33,685 nucleotides of DNA from a virus, in IMG/VR virus record IMGVR_UViG_3300031669_000139, positions 1 to 33,685 of that record. One strand, written 5' to 3'. Below the pieces are notes generated by a model. The model was given only the letters and a program-made list of their open reading frames with translations, was not told the origin of the DNA and did not search any database. The stretch's first letter is position 1; each line of letters begins with the position of its first letter. A program made the translations under genes and the position numbers. Below, piece by piece: positions 8,013-15,804 of the stretch.

Positions 8013-8822
8013 TTAAAAATCATCTACATCTGAAAATGCTTGGACTCCAGATTGTAATGAATATTCATCACCATCTAATTCAAAAGATAAATCCCAATCA
8101 CCAGGTCTAAATCTAGATTGTTCAATAGTTATAGGAGAATCTTTAGCTGCAGATAATTTTGATAAATGAGTCATTCCGTCACTCCCATCATATTGAGCAT
8201 GAACTCCATTAACTTCCATAGTATTTGTTGTTTGCCAGTCATCATACCAACCAGGTGTTGCAGTATACCAAGTTAGGAATTCATCAACTGTACTTTGTAC
8301 AGGTTTTGTCATTGATTCGTTTACAAATTTTGCTTTCATAGTTTCTTGCATTTGACCTGCCCTTTCTAAATCAGCTTCATCTTTTCCTGGCTCTATATTT
8401 CTAGGATCGACAAATGTTTCACCACTAAGTAAAACTGCTGTAGTAGGGTCAATTTTCATTTTTTGAGATGTTTCATCACATATAATAACATAATAATTTA
8501 TTGATCCATCTCCAGATTTTACAGTTCTTAAAACTGATCCTCTATGAAGTTTGCCATCTTTCTTATTTAATTCTGCTCCTTCAATAAAATGGCCATCATG
8601 TATTGTTTCTTCAATTTCTTCAAAATCAGATGCTTCAGGTTGGAGAGTTCTATTAAGAGGCTTAATTTCATAAGTGTACATCATGTTAGGACCACCTAAG
8701 TTAGATGCACCTCCAAAACCACCTCTATTCATTTGGCCACCACGGTTTACTGGAAAGATAGATGAACCACCTCCAAAACTAAAACCTGCGCCCATATATT
8801 CTTTTACTAATTTAGCTTTCAT
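8013..8822 (-). CDS. Gly-rich protein with N-terminal and internal KxxV(N/K)E motif; putative virion/internal protein
   Basis: 269 residues, unrecognised. It begins MKAKLVKEY and carries a second copy, MKAKFVNES, at 162-170. Residues 11-46 are Gly/Asn/Arg-rich (GAGFSFGGG, NRGGFGGAS). The middle (about 75-125) looks like a small beta-barrel domain. The paired motifs resemble T4 capsid-targeting peptides cleaved after hydrophobic-x-Glu, so the protein might be packaged in the head and cut; that is inference. Its ATG overlaps the stop of the 703-residue gene by 11 nt, implying coupled translation. The downstream bidirectional terminator ends this unit. Confidence 0.55.
   Translation of the reverse strand: MKAKLVKEYMGAGFSFGGGSSIFPVNRGGQMNRGGFGGASNLGGPNMMYTYEIKPLNRTLQPEASDFEEIEETIHDGHFIEGAELNKKDGKLHRGSVLRTVKSGDGSINYYVIICDETSQKMKIDPTTAVLLSGETFVDPRNIEPGKDEADLERAGQMQETMKAKFVNESMTKPVQSTVDEFLTWYTATPGWYDDWQTTNTMEVNGVHAQYDGSDGMTHLSKLSAAKDSPITIEQSRFRPGDWDLSFELDGDEYSLQSGVQAFSDVDDF
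8320..8339 (-). repeat. 20-bp exact repeat, copy 1 (encodes MKAKFVN)
   Basis: tttacaaattttgctttcat here is identical to 30549-30568, over 22 kb away, in a different gene. Both encode the same peptide in the same frame. The start of the host gene (8803-8822) carries a diverged third copy. Confidence 0.9.
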
Positions 8823-10923
8823 TATAATTTATTAACATATATTCAACTTGAACAGGGAATGTTTGAGGATTGAATAAATAAAATCCACCAATCAAGTTCT
8901 TTTCTGCTGAGTTTAACACATCAGGTGCACTTATTCTTGATGCAAATGGTCCAACTTTGAACCAAAGGTCATGAGTATTAATATAATCTAAATAATCTGC
9001 ACCACTTAATGTAGTTGTATCACCAGTACCATTCATTCCAACTGCAATATCCTTTGTATATTTTTGATAGAATGTAGAAGTATCTAATGTCCATGTAACA
9101 CCTGTACTACAATCCGAATCAACTTTAAATGTTGATGAATCGGTAACTGTTACAGAATCTGGAATTTGAGAATTATAAATTTCACATCCTATTAATGATG
9201 AGTCGTATATATTAGATGTATAAATTATCGAATTATAAACTGTTGCGTTATAAATAGAAGTATCTAAAATAACTGATTCGTGTATTTCAATAACTCCGGG
9301 ATCTACATCATCTGTCCATATTCCTGGGGCTACAACGTAAGCATTTAACCAAGAATTTTGTATAGTAGAACTATAGATTGATGTATCTCTTTGAATAGGA
9401 GAATCAATTATAGAAGAATCTGTTATATAAGAATTAAATAATATTGTATTTTTTAAATATGAATCTGAAATAGTTCCAACACTCACATCTGAATTTTCTA
9501 TAAATGTTGTTTGAACTGTAGAAGAAACTATTGAAGAATCCAATACAGAAGAATCATAAATTCCATGTGATGTCAATGTTACATTTTCAATTCCTGATTC
9601 ATAAAAATCATTTTCAGTACTATATAAATTTTTAATTGTAGATCTAAACACAGATGAATCTTCAATTAATTCTAAACAAACAACATCTGCATTTTCTATT
9701 AATGATAATCTTACATAAGATTTTTGTATGAATCCTCCAGATACATCTACTTGTGTTAAAGAAGAATCAGAAATAAAACAATTTATTGCATAAGATTCTG
9801 GAGTAATAGCACCCACGTTATTGTCATATAAATCTGATCCATAAACTGAAGAATCTTCTATTCTATATTGTGAAGCATCCGCAAGTCTGAAATCAAAAAC
9901 ACCACTATATTCTATAATAGAATTAGTTATAACTGATTCTCCATAAAGTGCATAAGTTAAAATTGAATTATCAACTAAGGCATTGTAAGTTATAGGTAAT
10001 CCATAGCTTGGATCATAAGTATAACCAGTATCAACACATGAAACATCTTTTACATTTATGCTTATATCATCCACAAAAGGACCCCATTGTATTGAAGGAT
10101 CAAATATAGTTGATTGATAAGTACTTATGTCTATAACATAATTAGTTATAGTTTCTGGAATATAAACATCAAATGGGCTAACAACATGGTTCATATAAAT
10201 CCAACATGATCTATAGCATTCATCTGGTGGAAAATTAGTCTTAAGAAGATATCCTAGCATTGCGCCATTAGGATATTTCATTGCCGGCAAATATAATGAT
10301 ATATCTTCTTCTAATGTATATGACGGTAATAAAGGCGGGTAAACAAACGGAGAAGAAGTATTAGTTGAATTATCAATTAACGTTAAAACGAAATTAGATA
10401 TTCTAAAATCATATCCGACCTGAGTTCCTGAAAATGTAAATGTGCTAGGATCGTAAACTGCTTCAGCTTTTATATTATTATTTGCTAGCGCTAAATTTAA
10501 AGCGTCATCTATGTCAATATTTAAAGCATAGTTCGAACTTGCTTCAAGATTAATATTATAGTGTCTAAAATTATTATAGTAACTTATTGATAGATCTACT
10601 ATCATAAAATATTTTGATAAATCTCCTTCATATCCATCCGGAAGTATGTCAAAAACTTGTCTTTCATTTAATAAACCTTTATCTGGACCTGGGATATAAA
10701 TTACTTCACCACTTTGAAGAGTTATTTTTTGATTAATCCAAGAATTTACTAACACAGAAATATTAGACAGATCCATAAATTGAAGTATATTACTTCCACT
10801 TATTATACCTGCCCCATTATCTACAAATTCAAATGTAGCATCACCATCTCCTGCACCTGCACATGGCGCCAAACCTGGGTTTACATAATCATTACTAGGG
10901 TTATTGAATACATCGGTTGCCAT
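8812..10923 (-). CDS. Large structural protein with Ser-rich pentapeptide-repeat beta-helix; putative fibre/appendage
   Basis: 703 residues. After an ordinary N-terminal region, residues about 316-592 carry a period-5 repeat: hydrophobic I/V/L at every fifth position (for example 460, 465, 470 up to 510, and 552 to 587) with Ser/Thr/Gly two residues before and often Asp/Asn two after. This matches the geometry of a pentapeptide-repeat quadrilateral beta-helix, though the sequence is S-x-(I/V/L)-x-(D/N) rather than A(D/N)LXX. A final domain of about 100 residues follows. A tail fibre, baseplate spike or head decoration is likely; I cannot tell which. The leader has AATAAATAAATAAAATAA and no SD. 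It is coupled to the following Gly-rich gene. Confidence 0.6.
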   Translation of the reverse strand: MATDVFNNPSNDYVNPGLAPCAGAGDGDATFEFVDNGAGIISGSNILQFMDLSNISVLVNSWINQKITLQSGEVIYIPGPDKGLLNERQVFDILPDGYEGDLSKYFMIVDLSISYYNNFRHYNINLEASSNYALNIDIDDALNLALANNNIKAEAVYDPSTFTFSGTQVGYDFRISNFVLTLIDNSTNTSSPFVYPPLLPSYTLEEDISLYLPAMKYPNGAMLGYLLKTNFPPDECYRSCWIYMNHVVSPFDVYIPETITNYVIDISTYQSTIFDPSIQWGPFVDDISINVKDVSCVDTGYTYDPSYGLPITYNALVDNSILTYALYGESVITNSIIEYSGVFDFRLADASQYRIEDSSVYGSDLYDNNVGAITPESYAINCFISDSSLTQVDVSGGFIQKSYVRLSLIENADVVCLELIEDSSVFRSTIKNLYSTENDFYESGIENVTLTSHGIYDSSVLDSSIVSSTVQTTFIENSDVSVGTISDSYLKNTILFNSYITDSSIIDSPIQRDTSIYSSTIQNSWLNAYVVAPGIWTDDVDPGVIEIHESVILDTSIYNATVYNSIIYTSNIYDSSLIGCEIYNSQIPDSVTVTDSSTFKVDSDCSTGVTWTLDTSTFYQKYTKDIAVGMNGTGDTTTLSGADYLDYINTHDLWFKVGPFASRISAPDVLNSAEKNLIGGFYLFNPQTFPVQVEYMLINYNES

Positions 10924-11050
10924 ATTCTAACACGATTATTTTATTTATTTATTCATTATAAAAGCTGGTATAATTCTTTTATAGGAAAGAAACTCAAATC
11001 GAATACAAAGTGAGTTTTCATAACTTTAGAATTTATTTTATTTATCCAAA

Positions 11051-11073
11051 TAAAAAAGAGGCTTTCGCCTCTT
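11051..11073 (-). terminator. Terminator after the frameshift ORF
   Basis: Read on the - strand: AAGAGGC, GAAA loop, GCCTCTT, then T5. Arms at 11056-11062 and 11067-11073, starting two bases past the stop at 11075-11077. The remaining 10924-11050 holds only the A-rich leader of the 703-residue gene and no other feature I can support. Confidence 0.88.
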
Positions 11074-11074
11074 C

Positions 11075-11473
11075 TTATATTCTATCAAAGTTTTTATGTT
11101 CTCCTGGTTGTATTGGAATTCCGAATTTATCTACATTACCTTTTTTCTTTTCTATTGCTTTTACATCAACAACTTCAACTCCATCTCGTATAAAACTGGC
11201 ATAGTCTTTAGTAGGGGTCCTCGTTGGTTCCTCGGGTTCTTCAGGGACACTCTCTTCAATTTTAGGTGGCTGGACATATGTAATTACCTCTTCAACCTTG
11301 GGTGTCTCTGGGAGCTTCAGAAGTAACTTTTCTCCTTTGGATGGTTTACTCAATTCGTCAACACTTTTAATCACTGGTGTCTTAGGAGATTTCTTCTTAA
11401 GAGGATGTTTTTTCTTTCGAGGTTTTCTTGGGGTAGGGGGTTTTTCCTCAGGTTTTTCCTCTACCCCTATGCT
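11075..11473 (-). CDS. -1 frame extension of the four-helix membrane protein (about 132 residues)
   Basis: From the slippery heptamer at 11473-11479 the -1 frame is open to TAA at 11075. It reads SIGVEEKPEEKPPTPRKPRK, then Lys-rich sequence, then the segment beginning VIKSVDELSKPSKGEKLLLK. No ATG, GTG or TTG occurs in the first 33 codons; GTG 11374 is the only plausible independent start (99 residues). Composition (Pro, Glu, Lys) continues that of the upstream protein's tail, EIKPEEPKK. The frameshifted product would be about 499 residues instead of 368. The C-terminal end (DYASFIRDGVEVVDVKAIEK) looks folded. Function unknown. A terminator follows at once. Confidence 0.7.
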   Translation of the reverse strand, partial: SIGVEEKPEEKPPTPRKPRKKKHPLKKKSPKTPVIKSVDELSKPSKGEKLLLKLPETPKVEEVITYVQPPKIEESVPEEPEEPTRTPTKDYASFIRDGVEVVDVKAIEKKKGNVDKFGIPIQPGEHKNFDRI

Positions 11474-11479
11474 TTTTTT
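11430..11479 (-). other. Programmed -1 ribosomal frameshift signal (A_AAA_AAA plus stem)
   Basis: On the - strand the zero frame reads CCA AAA AAA GCA TAG, giving an in-phase A_AAA_AAA heptamer (11479-11473). Five bases later a 7-bp perfect stem begins: GGGGTAG (11467-11461) with CTACCCC (11436-11430), enclosing 24 nt. Heptamer, short spacer, stem, and zero-frame stop right after the heptamer are the standard parts of a bacterial/phage -1 frameshift signal. Confidence 0.75.
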
Positions 11480-12573
11480 GGTTCTTCTGGTTTAATTTCT
11501 GGAGGAATTTCTGCGTGTTCGTCAGGACTAAATATTCCATAATGATAAACATCACCATTGTCATCTACATATAATTTTTTAAGATGCCATCCTCTAGAGG
11601 TTACATTTGGCTTCTTTTCTATTTTTCTTCCTCTTGGATTATTTGCTACTTCTTCAAGTGTAGGTTCTTCTTTTTCTAATTGATCTTGAAGATCAAGAAG
11701 ATCCATCCATTCATCTTCAGTTTTATAATCTCCATCTTCAAATAAATTTTTGGTAGGTATATCCACAACAAATGGAGCTTCAACTTCTAATACTCCTCCT
11801 TCTCCTTCTTTTACTTTAGATTCGGAAGGATCACTCTTAAGTTGATTTTCTAATAAATGTTTAGCTAATTCACTTAAATGCTCTTCTTTATTTATAACTG
11901 GTTTAGGTTCTTCTGGCTTTATTTCAACATTTTCGATAATGTGATTTGTCCCTCGTTCATTTACTATATCTTGTATGATTTCTTTATCAATATCTTTTGC
12001 TAATTGTTCAGCGGCTTTGTCATAAAATTTATCTTCAGATGATGGCTCAGGAGTGATTGGAGGTTCAACCTTAACTAATTCTGGTTCTTTTTCTTTATCT
12101 TGTTCATCTTTCAACTTTAAGTTTTCTGCAACTAAAGCTGTCATTCCTAACGCTACAATTGGAAGTAATGCACCGGTAATCCATGAAATCACTACTTTGA
12201 ACATCTCTGGCCCGTCTGCTTCGAGCCAAAACAATATAGATCGTTGCCAATAAGTCCAATCATTTGACCCACTTCCATCCATAAATTTAAATGATGCGTA
12301 TACGTTAGCAGTGATCTGTAATGCTGTGAGTAAAAACATCAATAGCCAGGGTAATAACTTTTTGTTATTATCTGACATTAATATAGAGAATAAAACTGCT
12401 GCTTGTCCAACTTCATAAGTAATACCCAATAACACAGCCATCCATACAACATTAGCTAATTGGAAAAATGTGATTGAGTGAAGAGTAGATACAAAACCTA
12501 CTAAGAAGTATAGGATGAAGAATGTTATAATAAGACCCCAATAGAGACCCTTACTGTTTCTTATACTTTTCAT
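11467..12573 (-). CDS. Four-helix membrane protein with long acidic cytoplasmic tail; zero-frame product of frameshift gene
   Basis: 368 residues, not recognised. Four hydrophobic segments at about 11-30, 38-66, 73-95 and 123-148 are followed by a charged, Glu/Lys/Pro-rich tail of over 200 residues that contains a small possible domain (about 315-350, SRGWHLKKLYVDDNGDVYHY). The zero frame stops at TAG immediately after A_AAA_AAA, and the -1 frame continues for about 132 codons. A membrane-anchored phage protein with two C-terminal forms could act at the host membrane during takeover, assembly or superinfection exclusion; none of these is shown. ATG 12573 is preceded by an A-rich leader, 7 nt after the previous gene. 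Confidence 0.75.
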   Translation of the reverse strand: MKSIRNSKGLYWGLIITFFILYFLVGFVSTLHSITFFQLANVVWMAVLLGITYEVGQAAVLFSILMSDNNKKLLPWLLMFLLTALQITANVYASFKFMDGSGSNDWTYWQRSILFWLEADGPEMFKVVISWITGALLPIVALGMTALVAENLKLKDEQDKEKEPELVKVEPPITPEPSSEDKFYDKAAEQLAKDIDKEIIQDIVNERGTNHIIENVEIKPEEPKPVINKEEHLSELAKHLLENQLKSDPSESKVKEGEGGVLEVEAPFVVDIPTKNLFEDGDYKTEDEWMDLLDLQDQLEKEEPTLEEVANNPRGRKIEKKPNVTSRGWHLKKLYVDDNGDVYHYGIFSPDEHAEIPPEIKPEEPKKA

Positions 12574-12580
12574 AAATTAT

Positions 12581-12961
12581 TTATTTTTTATTATCTATTG
12601 AAACCGTATCTTTATCAGATTTGTTTTCTATTTTAATTGTTGTGTTATCTCTTATTTTTTCTGCAGTAGATTGAACAGCATCTGCTCTTCTATTTGCAGC
12701 ATCTCTTTCAGAATTAGCTAATTTAACTTCATATTCTAATCTCTGTATATCATCTTCACAATCCATTAATCGTAGAACTAATGTTTCTTTTTCAGTTCCA
12801 AACATTGTGCTTAATGAGTCGTTGAGGTGAACAATTTCTTTGTCCATTTTTTTAATTGTCATATTTCTATTACAACTCTGAAATGATTTAATAAAGAATA
12901 ATGCTACAACTATAAGAGTAATCCACTTTAGGTTTTTGCTAAAAAAAGTTGGTACATCCAT
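12581..12961 (-). CDS. Small N-anchored membrane protein with coiled coil
   Basis: 126 residues: one membrane helix (about 12-28) and then a charged, heptad-like helical region to about residue 110 (EIVHLNDSLSTMF, RLEYEVKLANSERDAANRRA). This build is like inner-membrane spanins or tail-associated coiled-coil proteins, but no family is recognised and no partner outer-membrane lipoprotein was found beside it. It starts the operon with the four-helix membrane protein, after a clear promoter element, and its own stop lies 7 nt before that gene. Confidence 0.7.
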   Translation of the reverse strand: MDVPTFFSKNLKWITLIVVALFFIKSFQSCNRNMTIKKMDKEIVHLNDSLSTMFGTEKETLVLRLMDCEDDIQRLEYEVKLANSERDAANRRADAVQSTAEKIRDNTTIKIENKSDKDTVSIDNKK

Positions 12962-12964
12962 CTG

Positions 12965-12985
12965 TTTAGTTTGTTTTATATATTC
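12965..12985 (-). promoter_or_regulatory. Promoter-like GAATATATAAAACAAACTAAA element
   Basis: Just upstream of the ATG at 12961 on the - strand, downstream of the terminator of the preceding unit. Good match to the recurrent ATATATAAAA core. Confidence 0.6.
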
Positions 12986-13004
12986 GTGTATCTATCTTTT
13001 TATG

Positions 13005-13032
13005 ATAAAAAAAGGCTTGAGTTTCAAGCCTT
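13005..13032 (-). terminator. Terminator of the 13060-18032 block
   Basis: AAGGCTTGA/TCAAGCCTT (arms 13012-13020 and 13024-13032), loop of three, followed on the - strand by T7. It sits 28 nt past the stop at 13060. Confidence 0.87.
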
Positions 13033-13059
13033 AATTAATTCTACGTGAAATTTTTCTTA

Positions 13060-13683
13060 TTATTTTTTACTTAAAAGATCATCAGTCGATGGAGTTTTAA
13101 ATGATTGTTCTGGTTCTTCTCCTTCTTCAAGTACTCCATCTTCTTTTTCAAGATAAAATCCTTGCTGCATTGCAGTTACTTTATCTTGAAGCCATTGTAT
13201 ATTTTTTAATTCTGCTCTAGCCGCTTCCAATGCTTTACCAGCGAATTCAATAATTGCTGCATAAAGTTCGGCAACTTTTTCAATAGCTTTTGCAGTTTTT
13301 AATCCGCTTCCTCCTGGATTTGTTAAAGCGTAAAACATAAATTCTAATGCTTGATATCCAACTACAAATGAATCACCTTCTTTATGAACTTTTTTAGCAG
13401 CAGTTAATTCTTCATGCATTTTTAAAACACCCATCCAACCTTGTTTAGTCCAATAAACATGTTTATTCATAAAGTCTAACATGAAATCATAAATTTCTAA
13501 TGCTTTTTCTGGGGGTCCAATACCCCATTGCTTAACATTGTATTCTGCAGCTTTTTCATTAAATACTTTTGTTGCTTCATTAATTTCAGCTTCAGTTGGT
13601 TTATTTAATGAACCATCTTTGTTTAATTCAGCTATTTTAGCTTGCGCTTCTTGAATATCTTTTACTTCAATTTCTTTTCCCAT
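13060..13683 (-). CDS. Hypothetical helical protein, 207 aa
   Basis: Unrecognised, predicted almost entirely helical. Begins MGKEIEVKDIQEAQAKIAEL; the middle is aromatic-rich (EIYDFMLDFMNKHVYWTKQGW, about 63-83, and FVVGYQALEFMFYALTN), suggesting a helical bundle, and the end is acidic and flexible. No membrane helix or catalytic motif seen. Last gene of its operon, with a terminator behind it and an A-rich leader (AAATTAAAAATAAAATAAAAA) in front of the ATG. Being highly soluble and helical, it could be structural or a small accessory factor. Confidence 0.72.
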   Translation of the reverse strand: MGKEIEVKDIQEAQAKIAELNKDGSLNKPTEAEINEATKVFNEKAAEYNVKQWGIGPPEKALEIYDFMLDFMNKHVYWTKQGWMGVLKMHEELTAAKKVHKEGDSFVVGYQALEFMFYALTNPGGSGLKTAKAIEKVAELYAAIIEFAGKALEAARAELKNIQWLQDKVTAMQQGFYLEKEDGVLEEGEEPEQSFKTPSTDDLLSKK

Positions 13684-13710
13684 TTTAGTTTTTATTTTAT
13701 TTTTAATTTA

Positions 13711-14487
13711 TTAGGCAACTAAATACCCTTGGTTATTTTTTATATGCCATTCTTTTGCAAGAGTTTTAAATTTTTCTTTATACTCTTCTAACTCTTTTCC
13801 TTCACAAACAACTTCTTGTAATCCTTCAGTTTTTGTGTTAACACATAATATTGATGAACGTTTAATTAGAAGACCTTTGTCTTTATACATTTCATCAAGA
13901 GCATTTGCATATGCGCCTAATTGATATTTGTATTTTAATTCTTTAACTGTTCCTTTTTTAATGTAGCCATTACTGGTTTTAAAATCTGTAACTGATGGTC
14001 CATATACTCTATGTTGAAAAAATACATCTGCTTTTCCTCTATAAAATAAAGAAGGAGAGAAAATTCCTAATTCTGCAGCAATTAATCCCATATAGGCATT
14101 AGAAAATTCAGAATAATAGAATTTATAAAAAAGTTCTCTTCCTTCATCTATTTTGTATTGAGGTACCTTTTCCTCATTTAATAAGATTGGCGGAGTATTT
14201 GTCTGGGTTATTCTAAGGGCTTCTGAAGGATCTTTGGTCTTAGATAATATGGTTATAAAATTTTCAATAAAAAGGTGCATAGCAGTCCCTCTATAACCTG
14301 CATTTGTTAGGATCTCATCTACTTTTGCTTGCCCAACTTTACGAACCCATTCTTCCATTTCTGGATCTGGAATCATTTCATTGATAATAGACGTAACACC
14401 CGGAGTTTTAACTTTAACATAACACTCCGGGAGTCCTTTCCATCCAGTGATCCATTTAATGTCTCTTATATCAGGCCTTGTAACCAT
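13711..14487 (-). CDS. RecB/Cas4-like PD-(D/E)XK nuclease
   Basis: 258 residues. Motifs appear in the family order: RGTAMHLFIENF with His71 and Glu75, YRGKADVFF with Asp154, the core VTDFKTS with Asp168 and Lys170, and YQLGAYANAL with Gln189 and Tyr193. These match the RecB-type exonuclease core (metal-binding D...DxK plus the QxxxY motif). It would degrade or trim DNA, probably in phage replication or recombination together with gp46. No Cys cluster, so not an iron-sulfur Cas4. ATG 14487 has the only good SD in the window (AAAGGAGG, 14493-14501) and overlaps the previous gene by 22 nt. Confidence 0.82.
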   Translation of the reverse strand: MVTRPDIRDIKWITGWKGLPECYVKVKTPGVTSIINEMIPDPEMEEWVRKVGQAKVDEILTNAGYRGTAMHLFIENFITILSKTKDPSEALRITQTNTPPILLNEEKVPQYKIDEGRELFYKFYYSEFSNAYMGLIAAELGIFSPSLFYRGKADVFFQHRVYGPSVTDFKTSNGYIKKGTVKELKYKYQLGAYANALDEMYKDKGLLIKRSSILCVNTKTEGLQEVVCEGKELEEYKEKFKTLAKEWHIKNNQGYLVA

Positions 14488-14945
14488 GCCAATCCTCCTT
14501 TATTAATGAATAAAGAAATTGCTGTTATAACTACTGCCCATTTAAATAAGAATTTTAAACCCCATACTAACGATAACTTATTAAAAACAAATCTATATGC
14601 AATTAAATAAGTTAGGGTAGGTTCATTATTATCATCATAAAATTGATTAAATTCAGGAGTTAAACATTCTGCAAAACCTAATTCTTCATCCAAATATCTA
14701 TGAAGAGGAGCAAATGATTCAACCATCCTTAATCTCATAATTTTATCTGGAAGTTGTGTTTCAGTTTCCTCTACAGTATGAGTAAAATAAATAGTGTAAA
14801 ATTTATTGTGATTTAATTTCCACTGATTGAATTTTGAATTCGGATCTTTTCTTTCTTGTTTTATAACTCTTATAAAATCCCTATAGTTTTCAATGTCTCT
14901 CCAAACTTTGGAAACGCCCCATGATGATGGTTTAAATAGTGCCAT
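14466..14945 (-). CDS. Hypothetical protein with C-terminal membrane helix, 159 aa
   Basis: Unrecognised. The first 130 residues are charged and look soluble (SSWGVSKVWRDIENYRDFIR; HRYLDEELGFAECLTPEFNQ); a single hydrophobic helix near 132-150 (LKFLFKWAVVITAISLFI) is followed by a short tail, so it is probably tail-anchored with its bulk in the cytoplasm. It overlaps the nuclease start by 22 nt and follows a 46-residue gene by 8 nt, so it belongs to an operon running from the sigma gene to the nuclease. A-rich leader GATAAATAAAATAAAAC precedes the ATG. Confidence 0.72.
   Translation of the reverse strand: MALFKPSSWGVSKVWRDIENYRDFIRVIKQERKDPNSKFNQWKLNHNKFYTIYFTHTVEETETQLPDKIMRLRMVESFAPLHRYLDEELGFAECLTPEFNQFYDDNNEPTLTYLIAYRFVFNKLSLVWGLKFLFKWAVVITAISLFINKGGLAWLQGLI
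14493..14501 (-). promoter_or_regulatory. Consensus Shine-Dalgarno before the RecB-like nuclease
   Basis: AAAGGAGGA on the - strand, 5-6 nt from ATG 14487, inside the end of the previous gene. Unique among the genes here, which otherwise have A-rich leaders; it fixes the start. Confidence 0.65.
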
Positions 14946-14953
14946 GTTTTATT

Positions 14954-15094
14954 TTATTTATCTTCTATCCTTCTTTCTAAGGCTTCTAAGGCCATTTGTG
15001 CTTCAGAAATTAAACTCTTGATGTACTTTATATCCATCTTGAGTTCTGTTTCTTTGTCCACTTTTCTATAGGCTTCTGTGATTCCGTCGCTCAT
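14954..15094 (-). CDS. Small helical protein, 46 aa
   Basis: ATG at 15094 overlaps the sigma gene stop (TAATG), and TAA is at 14954-14956. The product is a single amphipathic charged helix: MSDGITEAYRKVDKETELKM, then a heptad-like stretch ending LERRIEDK. The stop-start overlap with the sigma factor gene strongly implies coupled translation, which raises the chance that it modifies sigma function, for instance as a co-factor or anti-sigma; that is inference. No known family recognised. Confidence 0.62.
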   Translation of the reverse strand: MSDGITEAYRKVDKETELKMDIKYIKSLISEAQMALEALERRIEDK

Positions 15095-15717
15095 TAGTCC
15101 TCTTCATTATATGCACTAACTAAATCAGGATAATGCTTTTTAATATTTTCAGCAATTACTCTTCTTGCTTTACGTAATCTGGTTTTTACTGTTGAAGTAT
15201 TCCAGCCTAATTCATCTGCAATTGTTTGAAGTTGTTTTCTATTAACTTCTCTTTCAATCATCACAGTTTTATAGGGTTCATTTAAATTATAAATTGCACT
15301 TACTGAAGCATCATATAATTTTTGTACTAATTCTTCTCCTGTTGGTCCAATAACTTCTATTTGAAATTCTTCTAATGGAGAATTATTTCTAAGTGCTTTA
15401 GAATGATTTTCCGTTAATTGTTCGTGTGATAAAGTTTTGTTCTTTATACGTATTTGACCTAATGCTTCATTTTTTGCGATAGCATAAACCCAAGTTGAAA
15501 AATTATATTTAGAATTGTATTGATCTATCTTTTCCCAGATAGATATGAAAGTTTGTGATAACACATCATTTATTAAATCCTTATCTTGGACATATCTATA
15601 AACGAATGATACCAATCCTGGCTTCAACCTATCTATTAAATTTGAGAAAGTTTCATTATCTTTCTTTTCTATAAAATCTAAAGCGATTGATTGAATTGAC
15701 CTGTTTTGTTTACTCAT
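15094..15717 (-). CDS. ECF-like sigma-70 family factor
   Basis: 207 residues with both sigma domains. Region 2 (about 25-95) has DVLSQTFISIWEKIDQYNSK followed by FSTWVYAIAKNEALGQIR, the ECF pattern for core binding and -10 recognition. Region 4 (about 135-195) has NEPYKTVMIEREVNRKQLQ and a helix-turn-helix, IADELGWNTSTVKTRLRKAR (167-186). It should direct host RNA polymerase to phage promoters. T4 itself uses the divergent gp55; gp55-like genes are also present here (21915-22601), so this is an extra factor. A perfect 11-bp inverted repeat lies in its upstream region. No SD; leader is A-rich. Confidence 0.88.
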   Translation of the reverse strand: MSKQNRSIQSIALDFIEKKDNETFSNLIDRLKPGLVSFVYRYVQDKDLINDVLSQTFISIWEKIDQYNSKYNFSTWVYAIAKNEALGQIRIKNKTLSHEQLTENHSKALRNNSPLEEFQIEVIGPTGEELVQKLYDASVSAIYNLNEPYKTVMIEREVNRKQLQTIADELGWNTSTVKTRLRKARRVIAENIKKHYPDLVSAYNEED

Positions 15718-15747
15718 TAGCTGTTTTGTTTTATTTGGTATGATGAA

Positions 15748-15780
15748 TCGTAGTCGACACTACTTAGGCGTCGACTACGA
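15748..15780. repeat. Perfect 11-bp inverted repeat upstream of sigma gene
   Basis: tcgtagtcgac (15748-15758) and gtcgactacga (15770-15780) are separated by 11 nt. It lies 31 nt before the sigma ATG and 25 nt after the previous stop. There is no T-run on either side, so it is less likely a simple terminator and more likely an operator or leader RNA hairpin. Confidence 0.85.
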
Positions 15781-15804
15781 ACTAATTTGTTAAAAAATTC
15801 TCTC

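Noticed and set aside
11430-11479. TAG recoded as a sense codon, giving readthrough instead of frameshift
   Set aside because: The zero frame meets a second TAG two codons later and other stops soon after, while the -1 frame is open for 132 codons. TAG reassignment is not supported elsewhere in the window.
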